Shown: positions 15,474-25,359, counted from the first letter of the stretch. The stretch is DNA of 39,785 bases from Acaryochloris sp. CRU_2_0 (GCA_012034865.1 JAAUOM010000029.1:1-39785), one strand, 5' to 3'. The notes: a model not told the origin generated them from the sequence alone. Made by a program: numbers and translations.

Positions 15474-17345
15474 TTGGAAATACCCGTGTTCGAGTTTTTA
15501 GCTCATTCTGCTTGGCTTATTCCCTGCTACCCCTTGGTGGGCATGGTGGTGTCCCTTTTGTGGACACCCTCGATTATTCGTCGTACAGGACCTCGACCCG
15601 CAGGTTATGTCAACTTGGTGATGACATTAACCGCTTTTTTACATGGGCTGGGGAGCTTTCCCAGCGTTTGGAACCATCCCCCTCAATATCTTTCTATCCC
15701 GTGGTTAGAAGTTGCAGGGCTAGATCTGACCATTCCCCTAGAAATCTCTGCGACTACGATTGGGGTTGGCTTGGTGGTTACCGGGCTGAATTTTCTGGCT
15801 CAACTCTATGCCATTGGCTATTTGGAAATGGATTGGGGCTGGGCAAGGTTTTTCTCTCTGCTAGCCTTATTTGAAACAGGCATGTGTGCCCTAGCCCTGT
15901 GCAACTCTCTGTTTTTCAGCTATATCATTCTGGAAATTTTGACCTTAGCCACCTATCTGATTGTCGGCACCTGGTTTAATCAGTCTTTGGTGGTCACCGG
16001 TGCCCGTGATGCTTTTCTCACTAAACGGATTGGCGATCTGTTTCTGTTGATGGGGGTGTTGGCAATTTTCCCCCTAGCTGGAACCTGGGACTATCGAGAG
16101 CTAGGGATCTGGGCACAGACGGCTCAAGTTGATCCGACGGTGATCACCTTACTAGGTCTGAGTTTAATTGCTGGGCCCATGGGTAAATGTGCCCAATTCC
16201 CTTTGCATCTGTGGCTAGATGAAGCCATGGAAGGGCCAATGCCAGGGACGGTGTTGCGGAACTCTGTCGTTGTCTCTACTGGGGCATGGATATTAATTAA
16301 ACTGGCTCCTGTGCTGGCCCTGTCTCCGCTAACGTTAACGGTGATGATTGGCATTGGGGGTGTGACTGCAATTGGCGGTACGTTGATTGCCATTGCTCAA
16401 ATTGATGTTAAACGGGCTTTATCTTACTCAGCTAGTGTTTATATGGGCTTGATCTTTATTGCTGTTGGCACTCAACAGCAGGAAGCCGCTCTATTGTTAA
16501 TGCTGACCTATGCCCTAGCAATGGCTCTGTTGATTATGAGTACCGGGTCTGTAGTACTCAATGCGATTACTCAGGATCTGACCCAGTTGGGTGGATTATG
16601 GAGTCGGCGTCCGATTACGGGGTTAAGTTATCTGGTGGGGGCAGCAGGTTTAATTGCCTTTCCTGCCCTCGGTGGCTTTTGGGCCTTGTTGAAATTAGCA
16701 GATGGCCTCTGGTCAACCCAACCCGCTTTGGTCGGTGTTGTTTTGCTCGTCAATACCCTAACGGGGTTTAGCGTCACGCGGGAGTTTAGCTTGATTTTTG
16801 CTGGCAAACCCCAACAGATGACGGTGAGATCGCCCGAAAATCTCTGGCTCGTCACCTTACCCAGCACGATCTTAGCGGGGGCAACCTTACATTTACCCCT
16901 CCTGCTCCAGCGGCTGGCGCTGCTACCCCATTGGTCCGATCTCAACCACACCCTGGCCCTTTTGCTGAGCGGATCAAGCCTGATCGGTTGTGGGGCGAGT
17001 GCTTGGATTTATATGGGCGATCGCATTCCCAAACCGGTTCGTATTCCTTGGGCACCCTTGCAAAACTTTTTTGCCTTGGATATGTATACACCTACTCTCT
17101 ACCGCTCCAGTGTAGTTTTAGGTGTGGATTGGATTTCTCGCCTGACGGATTGGTTTGATCGCAACATCGTCGATGGCCTTGTCAATCTGATTGGCCAATT
17201 CTCCATCTTGAGTGGTGAATCCCTCAAGTATGGCAACGTTGGTCAGACCCAGTTCTACCTGTTTACGATTGTTTCCGGGGTATTCGTGATTACCGCGTTT
17301 TTAGTTTGGCCACTGATTTCTCCGCTACTGGGTTCACTATTTTAG
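15474..17345 (+). CDS. ndhF3: NAD(P)H-quinone oxidoreductase subunit 5, CO2-uptake form NdhF3
   Basis: A 623-aa polytopic membrane protein with proton-translocating antiporter-like sequence: WNHPPQYLSIPWL, FARFF-like WARFFSLLALFETGM, GPMGKCAQFPLHLWLDEAMEGP with its buried lysine and histidine, and AQIDVKRALSYSASVYMGL. It is the NdhF3 isoform, shown by linkage to ndhD3 and cupA. It belongs to the thylakoid NDH-1MS complex, which couples cyclic electron flow to conversion of CO2 to bicarbonate. The start is TTG at 15474, with GTG at 15486 as an alternative. It is the first gene of the operon. Confidence 0.95.
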   Translation: MEIPVFEFLAHSAWLIPCYPLVGMVVSLLWTPSIIRRTGPRPAGYVNLVMTLTAFLHGLGSFPSVWNHPPQYLSIPWLEVAGLDLTIPLEISATTIGVGLVVTGLNFLAQLYAIGYLEMDWGWARFFSLLALFETGMCALALCNSLFFSYIILEILTLATYLIVGTWFNQSLVVTGARDAFLTKRIGDLFLLMGVLAIFPLAGTWDYRELGIWAQTAQVDPTVITLLGLSLIAGPMGKCAQFPLHLWLDEAMEGPMPGTVLRNSVVVSTGAWILIKLAPVLALSPLTLTVMIGIGGVTAIGGTLIAIAQIDVKRALSYSASVYMGLIFIAVGTQQQEAALLLMLTYALAMALLIMSTGSVVLNAITQDLTQLGGLWSRRPITGLSYLVGAAGLIAFPALGGFWALLKLADGLWSTQPALVGVVLLVNTLTGFSVTREFSLIFAGKPQQMTVRSPENLWLVTLPSTILAGATLHLPLLLQRLALLPHWSDLNHTLALLLSGSSLIGCGASAWIYMGDRIPKPVRIPWAPLQNFFALDMYTPTLYRSSVVLGVDWISRLTDWFDRNIVDGLVNLIGQFSILSGESLKYGNVGQTQFYLFTIVSGVFVITAFLVWPLISPLLGSLF

Positions 17346-17402
17346 ACCCGCGTTTCTCTTGTTTTTGCTTCTGTGCTGATTGTTTAGAGCCATTATTCTG
17401 CC

Positions 17403-18956
17403 ATGCTCAATGTCCTGATCTGGTTTCCCTGTATTGCTGCTGTGATTGTTGCCTTACTCCCCCAGGCGATCGCAGCCCATCGAGTCCGCTTTATTTCCCT
17501 CTGTTTATCGGCAGTGACACTGCTGTGGACCCTATGGCTAGTCAGCCAATTTGATCTGAGCAATCCCACATTTCAGTTTCGGGAGTCTTTACCTTGGTTG
17601 CCCTATTTGGGTTTGAACTATGAATTAGGGGTGGATGGTCTATCTTTACCCCTATTAGGTTTGAATAGTTTACTGACCTGGATTGCCATTTACAGTAGCC
17701 GCGTTGACACGGAGCGATCGCGCCTCTTCTATAGCCTGATTTTACTGATTAGTGGTGGGGTCGCGGGTGCCTTTTTAGCCCAGAATTTGTTGTTGTTCTT
17801 TCTATTCTATGAAGTAGAGCTGATTCCTTTCTACCTCTTGATCTCGGTGTGGGGTGGAACTCAACAAGGCAGTGCTGCGACCAAGTTTTTGCTCTATACC
17901 GCCACCTCTGGTGGTCTCATTTTAGCGGGCTTCTTAGGCATCATCTGGTTTAGTGACACCACCAGCTTTACTTATGAGGCCCTCCTAGGCCAGACCTTAC
18001 CCCTGAATATCCAGTATGTGCTACTCATTCTCTTGCTCCTGGGATTTGGCATTAAAACACCGCTAGTGCCGTTGCATACTTGGCTTCCAGAAACCTATGT
18101 GGCCGCCTCTACACCCGTCGCCATCTTATTAGGTGGGGTGTTGGCCAAGCTGGGAACCTACGGAATTTTCCGGTTTTGTATGGTGCTGTTTCCAGAGGCT
18201 TGGGCGCAGGTCTCGCCCGGTTTAGCAACTTGGGCTGTAGTCAGTGTGTTATATGGCGCCTTGGCTGCGATCGCCCAAAAAGATATCAAACGCATGGTGG
18301 CTTACAGTTCAGTAGGGCACATGGGGTATGTACTCTTGGCCGCCGCCGCCCGCACGGAGTTGAGTTTTGTCGGAGCCATTTCCCAAATGTTTGCCCACGG
18401 TCTGATCTTGGCTCTGCTGTTTCACTTGGTCGGTTTAATCGAAGCCAAAGCTGGGACGCGCGATTTAGAGGTCTTAAATGGTCTGATGAACCCGATCCGA
18501 GGCCTGCCCCTCGTCAGCGCTCTGTTGGTATTAGGAGGAATGGCCAGTGCGGGTATTCCCGGTCTAGTGGGCTTTATTGCAGAGTTTCTGGTTTTCCAGG
18601 GCAGTTATGCCACCTTCCCCATCCAGACCCTAATCAGTGTGGTCGGGACAGGGCTAACGGCTGTGTATTTTGTGATTTTGCTCAATCGCACCTGCTTTGG
18701 CAAGCTCGACAACGACCTGGCTTATTTTCCTAAAGTTAACTGGAGTGAGCGGATTCCGGCCTTAATTCTGGTGACCCTAATTGTTGTCTTGGGTCTTCAA
18801 CCTGCCTGGTTAGTGCGCTGGAGTGAGCCAACTACCAGTGCATTGATGGCCGCAGCCCAAGAGTTGACGCCGATGCCCAGACTCTTCACCGCTAAGGTTC
18901 TATCCCATCAATCGCCCCCGTTGCTCAGTGTTTTAGAAGATTCGCCTTCTACTTGA
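17403..18956 (+). CDS. ndhD3: NAD(P)H-quinone oxidoreductase subunit 4, CO2-uptake form NdhD3
   Basis: A 517-aa membrane protein with the NuoM/NdhD signatures LGVDGLSLPLLGLNSLLTW, LFFLFYEVELIPFYLLISVWGG, FGIKTPLVPLHTWLPETYV and AQKDIKRMVAYSSVGHMGYVL. It follows ndhF3 by 57 bp and precedes cupA by 79 bp. In the NDH-1MS complex NdhD3 and NdhF3 form the distal proton-pumping part of the membrane arm to which CupA binds. Confidence 0.95.
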   Translation: MLNVLIWFPCIAAVIVALLPQAIAAHRVRFISLCLSAVTLLWTLWLVSQFDLSNPTFQFRESLPWLPYLGLNYELGVDGLSLPLLGLNSLLTWIAIYSSRVDTERSRLFYSLILLISGGVAGAFLAQNLLLFFLFYEVELIPFYLLISVWGGTQQGSAATKFLLYTATSGGLILAGFLGIIWFSDTTSFTYEALLGQTLPLNIQYVLLILLLLGFGIKTPLVPLHTWLPETYVAASTPVAILLGGVLAKLGTYGIFRFCMVLFPEAWAQVSPGLATWAVVSVLYGALAAIAQKDIKRMVAYSSVGHMGYVLLAAAARTELSFVGAISQMFAHGLILALLFHLVGLIEAKAGTRDLEVLNGLMNPIRGLPLVSALLVLGGMASAGIPGLVGFIAEFLVFQGSYATFPIQTLISVVGTGLTAVYFVILLNRTCFGKLDNDLAYFPKVNWSERIPALILVTLIVVLGLQPAWLVRWSEPTTSALMAAAQELTPMPRLFTAKVLSHQSPPLLSVLEDSPST

Positions 18957-19035
18957 GTATTAACAAGGTTCTCAGGATCATGGATTTAATACCCTCCACT
19001 TTTGACCTTCACCCCCTCCTTTAATATCCACTCTT

Positions 19036-20334
19036 ATGACTACAACTTTACATCCTACTCCTACCCAACTTCCGCCCTCCCAGCATGAGTTTGCAGAAGT
19101 AATCCATCGCTTAGAGGCAGGGGGGGCAATGCTGCCGAATACCCCCGATAATCTCAAACAAATTATTGGGCTGTATAAAGCCTATGCGGTACCGATGGAT
19201 TTCTATTGGCGGGATCTGCTCTATATTGCGGAGCAAGTGTTTCTCGATCCTTTGCCGCTGTTCAAATATTTTTTGCCCCAGGCGTACCTGGATCTCCATA
19301 ATCACTATGCGGGCGATGATGCTGATCTAAGGGTTTGGCGAGGCGAAGCCACTGCTCACCCAGAACTTCTAGCCTTTATGGAAAAAGGGGAGATCAAACG
19401 AAAATTACCGAAGCTTTTACATCACTTGTGGCATGACCGCATCAATATGGAGTTTGCCGAAGAATGTATGCGGGCCATGCTCTGGCACCGGAATATGGGG
19501 GGTCAGTTCGATCCCTATCTAGACACGGATGAGTATATTGCCAATGCCGATCGCGCCATTAAAGCCTATTTTCGTGGCAATCCTGTGATGCTGGGGTTGT
19601 ATAAGCTCTTTCCAGAGATGTTTATTGAACAGGTGCGGCAATTATCCTATTACTCCAATTTGGGCCTGTTTTGGGAAGTGATGGCTCCCGTCTTTTTTGA
19701 GATGTCGGATCTGTATGATGAGGGCAAATTGACCACGGTTCCAGAAGCGATGAATTTTCTGGTAAATGGAATTTTTGCCATTGCCGGTCGGCCCATTTAC
19801 CACCATGTCTATATTCGCGGTGAATGCTACGAAATTATTCCCAAATCTAAAGGTTTTATGTGGCTATACGAAGCGGCACTGCCCTATGTTGAGGCTGTCT
19901 TTTATCGCACCTCTCCGTTTCGCGGCACTAAATCTTACAACGCCCAAGCCAAGCAAGTGCCCGATCGCCAAGAAGATTTTCACTATGGCATTCTCTATGC
20001 CGATGTCTTTCCCGTCGGTTCTGCCGGGATTCCGCCCACCTTGCTGATGCAAGACATGCTGCATTTTCTGCCCCCCTATTTAGTGGAGTACTACCAGCAG
20101 TACTGTCGAGGAGAAGATGACATGCTCGTTCAATTGGGGATTAGCTTTCAGCGATCCATGTACTGTGTGACCTCTGCCGTGATTCAAGCCCTGCGCCAAG
20201 CTTTGCTTTATCCTTTGGATGATCCTAATCCTGAACATTTGCAGGCCAATCGCGCCTTTTTTGAAAGCCAGCTCGACCGCTTTAAGCGACCTGAAGCCCG
20301 ATTGCGGGCAATTCAGAACCAAGAATATCGCTAA
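19036..20334 (+). CDS. cupA: CO2 hydration protein CupA (ChpY)
   Basis: A 432-aa soluble protein matching CupA/ChpY along its length, including DFYWRDLLYIAEQVFLDPLP, HNHYAGDDADLRVWRGEA and GRPIYHHVYIRGECYEIIP. CupA sits on the membrane arm of NDH-1MS and is held to hydrate CO2 to bicarbonate, energised by electron flow. Numerous conserved histidines and one or more cysteines could bind zinc, though I cannot name the ligands from sequence alone. The small cupS gene that follows cupA in several cyanobacteria is absent here; the next gene is convergent and unrelated. Confidence 0.95.
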   Translation: MTTTLHPTPTQLPPSQHEFAEVIHRLEAGGAMLPNTPDNLKQIIGLYKAYAVPMDFYWRDLLYIAEQVFLDPLPLFKYFLPQAYLDLHNHYAGDDADLRVWRGEATAHPELLAFMEKGEIKRKLPKLLHHLWHDRINMEFAEECMRAMLWHRNMGGQFDPYLDTDEYIANADRAIKAYFRGNPVMLGLYKLFPEMFIEQVRQLSYYSNLGLFWEVMAPVFFEMSDLYDEGKLTTVPEAMNFLVNGIFAIAGRPIYHHVYIRGECYEIIPKSKGFMWLYEAALPYVEAVFYRTSPFRGTKSYNAQAKQVPDRQEDFHYGILYADVFPVGSAGIPPTLLMQDMLHFLPPYLVEYYQQYCRGEDDMLVQLGISFQRSMYCVTSAVIQALRQALLYPLDDPNPEHLQANRAFFESQLDRFKRPEARLRAIQNQEYR

Positions 20335-20388
20335 TTCTGAAGACTTAAACTCTTGTTGGCGATAACTTGTTCTGGACAAGCCAGCCGT

Positions 20389-21254
20389 TTAAATCAGGCT
20401 AGAGGGGTCGGTCATTGCGTTCAAATAACCTAGAGCGATCTCAAAATTTGCAGTTCTACCTTGCTGATAGAAGAGGTGAGCTGCACAGCTAATGTCGGTA
20501 ATAGCGCCTTGTTGATCCCCTAGGTTAGAACGCAGTAGGCCGCGATCGCCATAGGCACAAGCATTTTCAGGGCAAAGGTAAATGACCTGAGTATAAATAT
20601 CAATTGCTTGTCTATAGGCTTGGGTCTCGGCTTTGGCTGCTGCGGCTTGGAGTAAAGCGTTTAAGGTTTCAGCTTGAGCCGTAGCGTTAGGCTCCTGTAA
20701 CGATGGACTGAGGTTGTAACTGTGTGCCAACGCCGTTTCCCTTCGGGTTATTCTAGAGGGGTGCGATCGCCGGAGGCTCAGCAGAATTCTGGACGCTAGC
20801 ACCTGCCATTCTCGGTCAGCCTCTAGAGACTCTAGGGCTATCTGAGCAGCAGAGCCAATACCAGCGAGCAACTGGATTACCTGTTGATCAAAGCCGTCAT
20901 CTTCAGAGGCTTTTAGCATTTTCATTAGTCCTGTGACTAATTCGCCTATCTCTATCTGATTCAGGGTGTGAGTGGCTAGGACTCTCAGCTCAGGATCGAC
21001 TTGCTGATGTTGACCAATGACCACTAAAGGAGAAACTGCTTTGGCTCCAAATTTAGGCAATAATTGTGCCACCTGTGCCCGCAGTTGAGGATCCGCCTTC
21101 GTCAAGAGTAGGTGAAAAGCCAACCCCAAAAACTATCTAGATCCCACCAGTCTAAATCAACGCTCTGAATTTGCTCACGGGCAATGGGTAGCAATTGTTC
21201 AAAACATTGGTAATACAAATCATTAGGGTGTCTAAATCCATGAGAATCTGGCAT
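20389..21254 (-). pseudogene. HEAT/TPR-repeat protein, frameshifted near the N-terminus
   Basis: The long frame (20389-21129) has HEAT-like helices (AQVAQLLPKFGAKAVSPLV, RVLATHTLNQIEIGELV) and then a TPR-like part (YRQAIDIYTQVIYLCPENACAYGDRG). Upstream, the frame from ATG 21254 reads MPDSHGFRHPNDLYYQCFEQ to SVDLDWWDLDSF and then goes out of frame. Adding one base to the A run 21128-21132 joins them as DSFLGLAFHLLLTKAD. TPR and HEAT proteins are scaffolds; no specific partner is evident. The gene converges on cupA. Confidence 0.65.
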
Positions 21255-21484
21255 CGTAGAGCCTCTCCCGAAACTTCAGACGACTTTAAAGCAAATACCT
21301 AATATTAGTTTTACGCCCTCAAGCAGGTACAACGCAATAGGGATAATCCGGGAAACGCATTAAAGGTGATACAAAAACGGATGCATTGGGGATAGAACTG
21401 TCTGAACCGAGGCTGTAAAGCGCGTCACTGTCAAGAGATCGGCAAAGTCATCAGCGACCTACTTTGTCAGAGAATCTAAAAGAA

Positions 21485-21743
21485 TCACTCATAGTGGCTC
21501 CACAGTCGTAAAATCTTGATGGTTTGTTGTTCCTCAAGGATTTGATATACCAGTCGGTGCTGAATGTTGATTCTTCGGGAATAAAACCCTTGCATATCAC
21601 CCACTAACTTTTCGTAAGGTGGAGTATAGGGATTGTCTTGTAATACTTCTACTAGCCTTTCTACTTTTTGTTTGAGGCCAGCAGCCGCAATTTTCTTAGC
21701 ATCTTTAACCGCTTGCTTAGTAAAGAACAACTTCCCACGTCAC
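21485..21743 (-). CDS. yoeB: YoeB-family toxin, start region possibly frameshifted
   Basis: The product matches YoeB/Txe ribosome-dependent mRNA interferases: FTKQAVKDAKKIAAAGLKQK, PYEKLVGDMQGFYSRRINIQHRLVYQI and the C-terminal ILRLWSHYE with the catalytic-end His-Tyr. Two starts are possible. The usual YoeB N-terminus (M-T-W-x-V-V-F-T-K-Q) is found from GTG 21743, which overlaps the yefM stop, but one extra base near 21724-21728 breaks that frame. Otherwise TTG 21730 gives an intact 81-aa protein. The toxin may therefore be weak or disabled unless the indel is an error. Confidence 0.8.
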
Positions 21744-21988
21744 CAATCTAAATCCTCAAAGGCTAGACATTCCTCTACTGGCTCTGCTGCTGCTGTGCGG
21801 ATGGATTCAGACATCCCAGGAATACTGTTAAGATAAATTGTTTCTTGGATTGCATCCCAATCTTCTTTAGCAATCAAGATCGCGTCATTGCGTTTGCCTG
21901 AAATAACGACGGGTTTGTGGTGTTCTGCCACTTCATCCACCAGACGATATAAATTGTCTCTAGCCTCTCGAACGGTAATTAAATCCAT
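21740..21988 (-). CDS. yefM: Phd/YefM-family antitoxin
   Basis: An 82-aa protein with the Phd/YefM N-terminal DNA-binding fold (MDLITVREARDNLYRLVDEVAEHHKPVVISGKRNDAILIAKEDWDAI) and an acidic C-terminal tail (EECLAFEDLDW) that would wrap the YoeB toxin. It is the first gene of the pair. A 22-bp palindrome (22002-22023) lies directly upstream and is the likely operator for autorepression. Confidence 0.92.
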   Translation of the reverse strand: MDLITVREARDNLYRLVDEVAEHHKPVVISGKRNDAILIAKEDWDAIQETIYLNSIPGMSESIRTAAAEPVEECLAFEDLDW

Positions 21989-22001
21989 TAGCTCACCTCA
22001 A

Positions 22002-22023
22002 CTGGTACCATATACGGTACCAG
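22002..22023. promoter_or_regulatory. Palindromic operator upstream of yefM-yoeB
   Basis: A perfect inverted repeat, CTGGTACC and GGTACCAG separated by 6 bp, lies 13 bp upstream of the yefM ATG and 34 bp before the divergent acetyltransferase gene. YefM-family antitoxins repress their own promoter at short palindromes of this kind. It may also affect the acetyltransferase gene. Assignment by position and symmetry. Confidence 0.7.
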
Positions 22024-22057
22024 CCTAGCATGGTCAATCGAGAACAATGGTTTATTC

Positions 22058-22603
22058 ATGACCCTCAGTTCTAAATTCAGTGAAATTGTGATTAAATTTC
22101 GCCACGCCACCCTTGCTGATTTGGAGCTGTTGCGACACTGGGATCAGCAACCGCATGTGATTGCCTCAGATCCTAACGATGATTGGGGTTGGGAGGTGGA
22201 ACTGGGCCGTACTCCTGATTGGCGAGAGCAATTCATTGCCGAAATTGAGGGTCGTCCCTTGGGATTTATCCAGATTATCGATCCAGACCGTGAAGAGAGT
22301 CACTATTGGGGCGATATTGAAGCGAATTTGCGGGCGATTGATATCTGGATTGGGGAAGCTGCCGATTTGGGTCAAGGCTATGGTACGCAAATGATGCAGT
22401 TGGCTCTGGATCGATGTTTTGTCAACCGGGCTGTGACGGCTGTACTCGTTGATCCTTTAGCCAATAATACTCGCGCCCACCGTTTCTATGAGCGTTTTGG
22501 CTTTCAATGGATCGAATTTAGACGGTTTGGTGAAGATGACTGCTGCGTTTATCGTCTCAACCGAGCCGATTGGCACCCTGCCAGCGAGAACCCTTCGCCG
22601 TAG
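22058..22603 (+). CDS. GNAT acetyltransferase, AAC(6')-like
   Basis: A 181-aa GNAT protein similar in layout to the AAC(6')-Ib/siderophore-type (Acetyltransf_8) branch: FRHATLADLELLRHWDQQPHV, GRPLGFIQIIDP, IDIWIGEAADLGQGYGTQMMQLAL (acetyl-CoA loop) and the terminal VDPLANNTRAHRFYERFGF block. It would transfer acetyl from acetyl-CoA to an amine, but the substrate cannot be read from the sequence. Antibiotic resistance should not be assumed. It is divergent from yefM. Confidence 0.85.
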   Translation: MTLSSKFSEIVIKFRHATLADLELLRHWDQQPHVIASDPNDDWGWEVELGRTPDWREQFIAEIEGRPLGFIQIIDPDREESHYWGDIEANLRAIDIWIGEAADLGQGYGTQMMQLALDRCFVNRAVTAVLVDPLANNTRAHRFYERFGFQWIEFRRFGEDDCCVYRLNRADWHPASENPSP

Positions 22604-22866
22604 CGCGGATCTAGGATCTAATCGGGTTCGAAACAGCTTGACTTGTAATAGTTACGTTGGATGCTGATCCTTATCTCTTACCACACATTGAAGCTCAGTG
22701 GGGTTTATAACATTGCAGAGGTTGTCGGATGCCAAAACCCATTAGGATGGCTGTAGGACTCGGCATGTTACCTGAGTCACCCTCATCACCTACTTACACT
22801 TCACCCAGATCTACACCTGGATGACGATTCAGTTACAAGTCAGCGTTCTTAAGCCTACCGCCAACT

Positions 22867-25359
22867 ATGGAAATTTGTTGCACCCGTCCTGGTTGCCCAC
22901 AGCCGCTTAACTCATTCCCCGATCTAGATGATAGCGCCATTCTCAAGACAGTCCCCCAGAAATATTGCTACCAATGTGGGATGCCCCTGATTTTAGATGG
23001 TCGCTATTTACCGTTGCAATTGTTACGTCGGGGCGGGTTTGGCGCTGCATTTCTGGCGTGCGATCGCCGCACGCCCACCTTTAGGAACTGTGTGGTAAAA
23101 CAACTCCAACCCCATCCTCATTTGAGTACCAATCAACTGGAGACGGCGACGCGGTTATTCCATCGAGAAGCCGAGGTACTAGAGAAATTAGGGGATCATC
23201 CTCAAATTCCTCAATTTTTTGCTTTCCTAGAATTCCTTGCCCCAGAGTGGAACAATGCCCCTTCGCAAAAGTTCTTTTATCTAGTCCAAGAATATATTCA
23301 AGGGCAAAATTTGCAGCAGGAATTGGATGCGCGCGGACCGTTTTCTGAGGCTGAAGTGATGCAGGTCTTGAGGGAGATGCTCAAGGTCTTAGATTTTGTC
23401 CATGTTCAAGGGTCAATTCATCGAGATATCAAGCCTTCTAATATCATGCGTGCTCAATCGGGCACCCTGTACTTAATTGATTTTGGCGCGGTCAAGCAGG
23501 TGATCTCGAATGCTGGCAATTCACCCAATTCAGCGCCTCAGAGTCTAACAGGTATTTTTACGCCCGAATATTCACCTCCAGAGCAGCGGCAGTGTCGGGC
23601 AATTTATCCCTGTTCAGATTTGCATTCTTTAGCAGTCAGTTGTCTGCATTTACTCACGGGGAAACCGCCTCAATTTCTGTTTGACTTTAATACCAACAGT
23701 TGGAACTGGCGACAGACGGTTAGTGTTAGCGATCGCTTAGCCAATACCCTAGATCGAATGCTGCGGGAAGTCCCAGAAGAACGATTTCCGGGCACTAGAG
23801 ATGTGGTAGAAGCCCTGAATGCGTCTGTACCCTATACCCAACCATCCACAACTAGTAGTTATTCTCAACCTCAACCCTACACCACCCAAATGGGACAAAC
23901 GGGGCAGCAGCCTTTTCCCCTGCCACGCAAAAAGGTACTCATGGGCGTTTTAGGAGCTGGATTTGTAGCCCTCAGCCTTCTAGCTGGGACTTTATTGTGG
24001 CGATCCTCTGACCCATCCACGGCTCCAGGTCAGTTGACCACCCAGATCAGTTTTGGGGGACAAAACTTGATTCCCAATGAGCGCGGTAATAATACCCAAA
24101 CTTTCAAAACCCTAAAAGCAGAAGGAATTAAAGCCTTTGCAGCAAAAAATTATACCGAGGCTGCTCAAAAATTCGAGGAAGCGCTGCGGGAAAATCCGAA
24201 TGCCCCTGAAACGCGTATTTACCTCAATAATGCCCGCATTGGCGAAGAACACAGCTACACGATCGCCGTCACAGTCCCGATCACCGATGATTTCACCTAC
24301 AGAGCACTAGAAATGTTGCGTGGCTTTGCCCAAGCCCAAGAAGAAATTAATGAAAATGGCGGTATAAATGGGGTCAAAATCAAATTGCAACTTATTGATG
24401 ACGATGAGAAGCCCGATACTGCCAAGCAAATTGCTAAAAAACTGGTTAAAGATTCTCAAGTCCTAGCGGTGATTGGCCATAACTCAAGCCCGGTTAGTTT
24501 AGCTGCTTCAGCAATTTACAACCCCAATAAGCTTGTATTCATTACCCCGATCAGCATTACCAATCAACTAACAGGTTTAGACAAACCTTATATTTTTCGA
24601 ACCAATATTGAGGGCGAGTTTGCGGCTCAGAAATTAGTTGAACACATGCTAACCAAGTTCCGCAACCAGAAAGCTGCGATTTTCTTTGTCTCTGAGATTC
24701 GTTATAGCGAAGATCTAAAATCGCAATTTACCAAAGAAATATTGTCCAATGGGGGAGAAGTTGTCGCAACTTTTGACTTAAAAACTGAGGGTTTTAACCC
24801 CAATACCAGTGTGCAAAAAGCGGTTGATCAAGGAGCCGAGGTATTGGTTTTATTCCCAACTCACAGTTATCGCAAGCAAGCCTGGAACGTGCTGAGAACC
24901 AGACAACGTCAGTACCCAAAACTGAATGTTCTTGGAGATATTGCCACGCTCTATAGTTTTGATACGTTGCAAGAAGCCGGGGATGCCGCAGCAGGAATGG
25001 TTCTAGTGGTTGCATGGCACATTTCTGATAGTGCTAAAAATAATCCTGAATTTTCCACGATTGCGAATCGGATCTGGGGAGGAGCCTCGGTCAATTGGGC
25101 CACGGCAACATCCTATAATGCAATTCAAGCGATCGCAGCGGCCTTACAACGCGCGGACAATCCCACTCGTGAAAGCCTCCAAGAAGCCCTAACGAAGGGT
25201 GAGTTTGTCGGTGCATCGGGTAAGATTCAATTTTTTGATGGGGAATCTACCCCCAAATTTTCGGTTGTAGAAGTGCAAAAAACTCCCCCTGACTACGCTT
25301 ATTCTTCTGGAACAGGATACGATTTTGTTCCCTTCAAGCCCGTTAACCCCAAGCCCTAA
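22867..25359 (+). CDS. Receptor-like Ser/Thr kinase with periplasmic substrate-binding domain
   Basis: An 830-aa multidomain protein. An N-terminal Zn-ribbon has cysteines at 4, 5, 10, 34 and 37. A Ser/Thr kinase domain follows (about 45-315): glycine-rich RRGGFGAAF (54-62), lysine K78 in VVKQL, catalytic HRDIKPSN (185-192) and DFG (205-207). A Pro/Ser/Gln-rich linker precedes one membrane segment (about 357-377). Outside are a TPR-like stretch (about 410-455) and a type I periplasmic binding domain of the branched-chain amino acid type (about 460-820: AQEEINENGGINGVKIKL, DSQVLAVIGHNSSPVSLAA). The kinase motifs look intact. The protein probably senses a small ligand outside and phosphorylates cytoplasmic targets. 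Confidence 0.9.
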   Translation: MEICCTRPGCPQPLNSFPDLDDSAILKTVPQKYCYQCGMPLILDGRYLPLQLLRRGGFGAAFLACDRRTPTFRNCVVKQLQPHPHLSTNQLETATRLFHREAEVLEKLGDHPQIPQFFAFLEFLAPEWNNAPSQKFFYLVQEYIQGQNLQQELDARGPFSEAEVMQVLREMLKVLDFVHVQGSIHRDIKPSNIMRAQSGTLYLIDFGAVKQVISNAGNSPNSAPQSLTGIFTPEYSPPEQRQCRAIYPCSDLHSLAVSCLHLLTGKPPQFLFDFNTNSWNWRQTVSVSDRLANTLDRMLREVPEERFPGTRDVVEALNASVPYTQPSTTSSYSQPQPYTTQMGQTGQQPFPLPRKKVLMGVLGAGFVALSLLAGTLLWRSSDPSTAPGQLTTQISFGGQNLIPNERGNNTQTFKTLKAEGIKAFAAKNYTEAAQKFEEALRENPNAPETRIYLNNARIGEEHSYTIAVTVPITDDFTYRALEMLRGFAQAQEEINENGGINGVKIKLQLIDDDEKPDTAKQIAKKLVKDSQVLAVIGHNSSPVSLAASAIYNPNKLVFITPISITNQLTGLDKPYIFRTNIEGEFAAQKLVEHMLTKFRNQKAAIFFVSEIRYSEDLKSQFTKEILSNGGEVVATFDLKTEGFNPNTSVQKAVDQGAEVLVLFPTHSYRKQAWNVLRTRQRQYPKLNVLGDIATLYSFDTLQEAGDAAAGMVLVVAWHISDSAKNNPEFSTIANRIWGGASVNWATATSYNAIQAIAAALQRADNPTRESLQEALTKGEFVGASGKIQFFDGESTPKFSVVEVQKTPPDYAYSSGTGYDFVPFKPVNPKP

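Noticed and set aside
18080..18733. A 217-codon open frame on the plus strand
   Set aside because: It lies fully inside ndhD3 in another frame and has no family features; the ndhD3 reading is unambiguous.
22058..22603. Aminoglycoside resistance gene
   Set aside because: The AAC(6')-like fold is visible, but the substrate cannot be inferred from the fold; called only a GNAT acetyltransferase.
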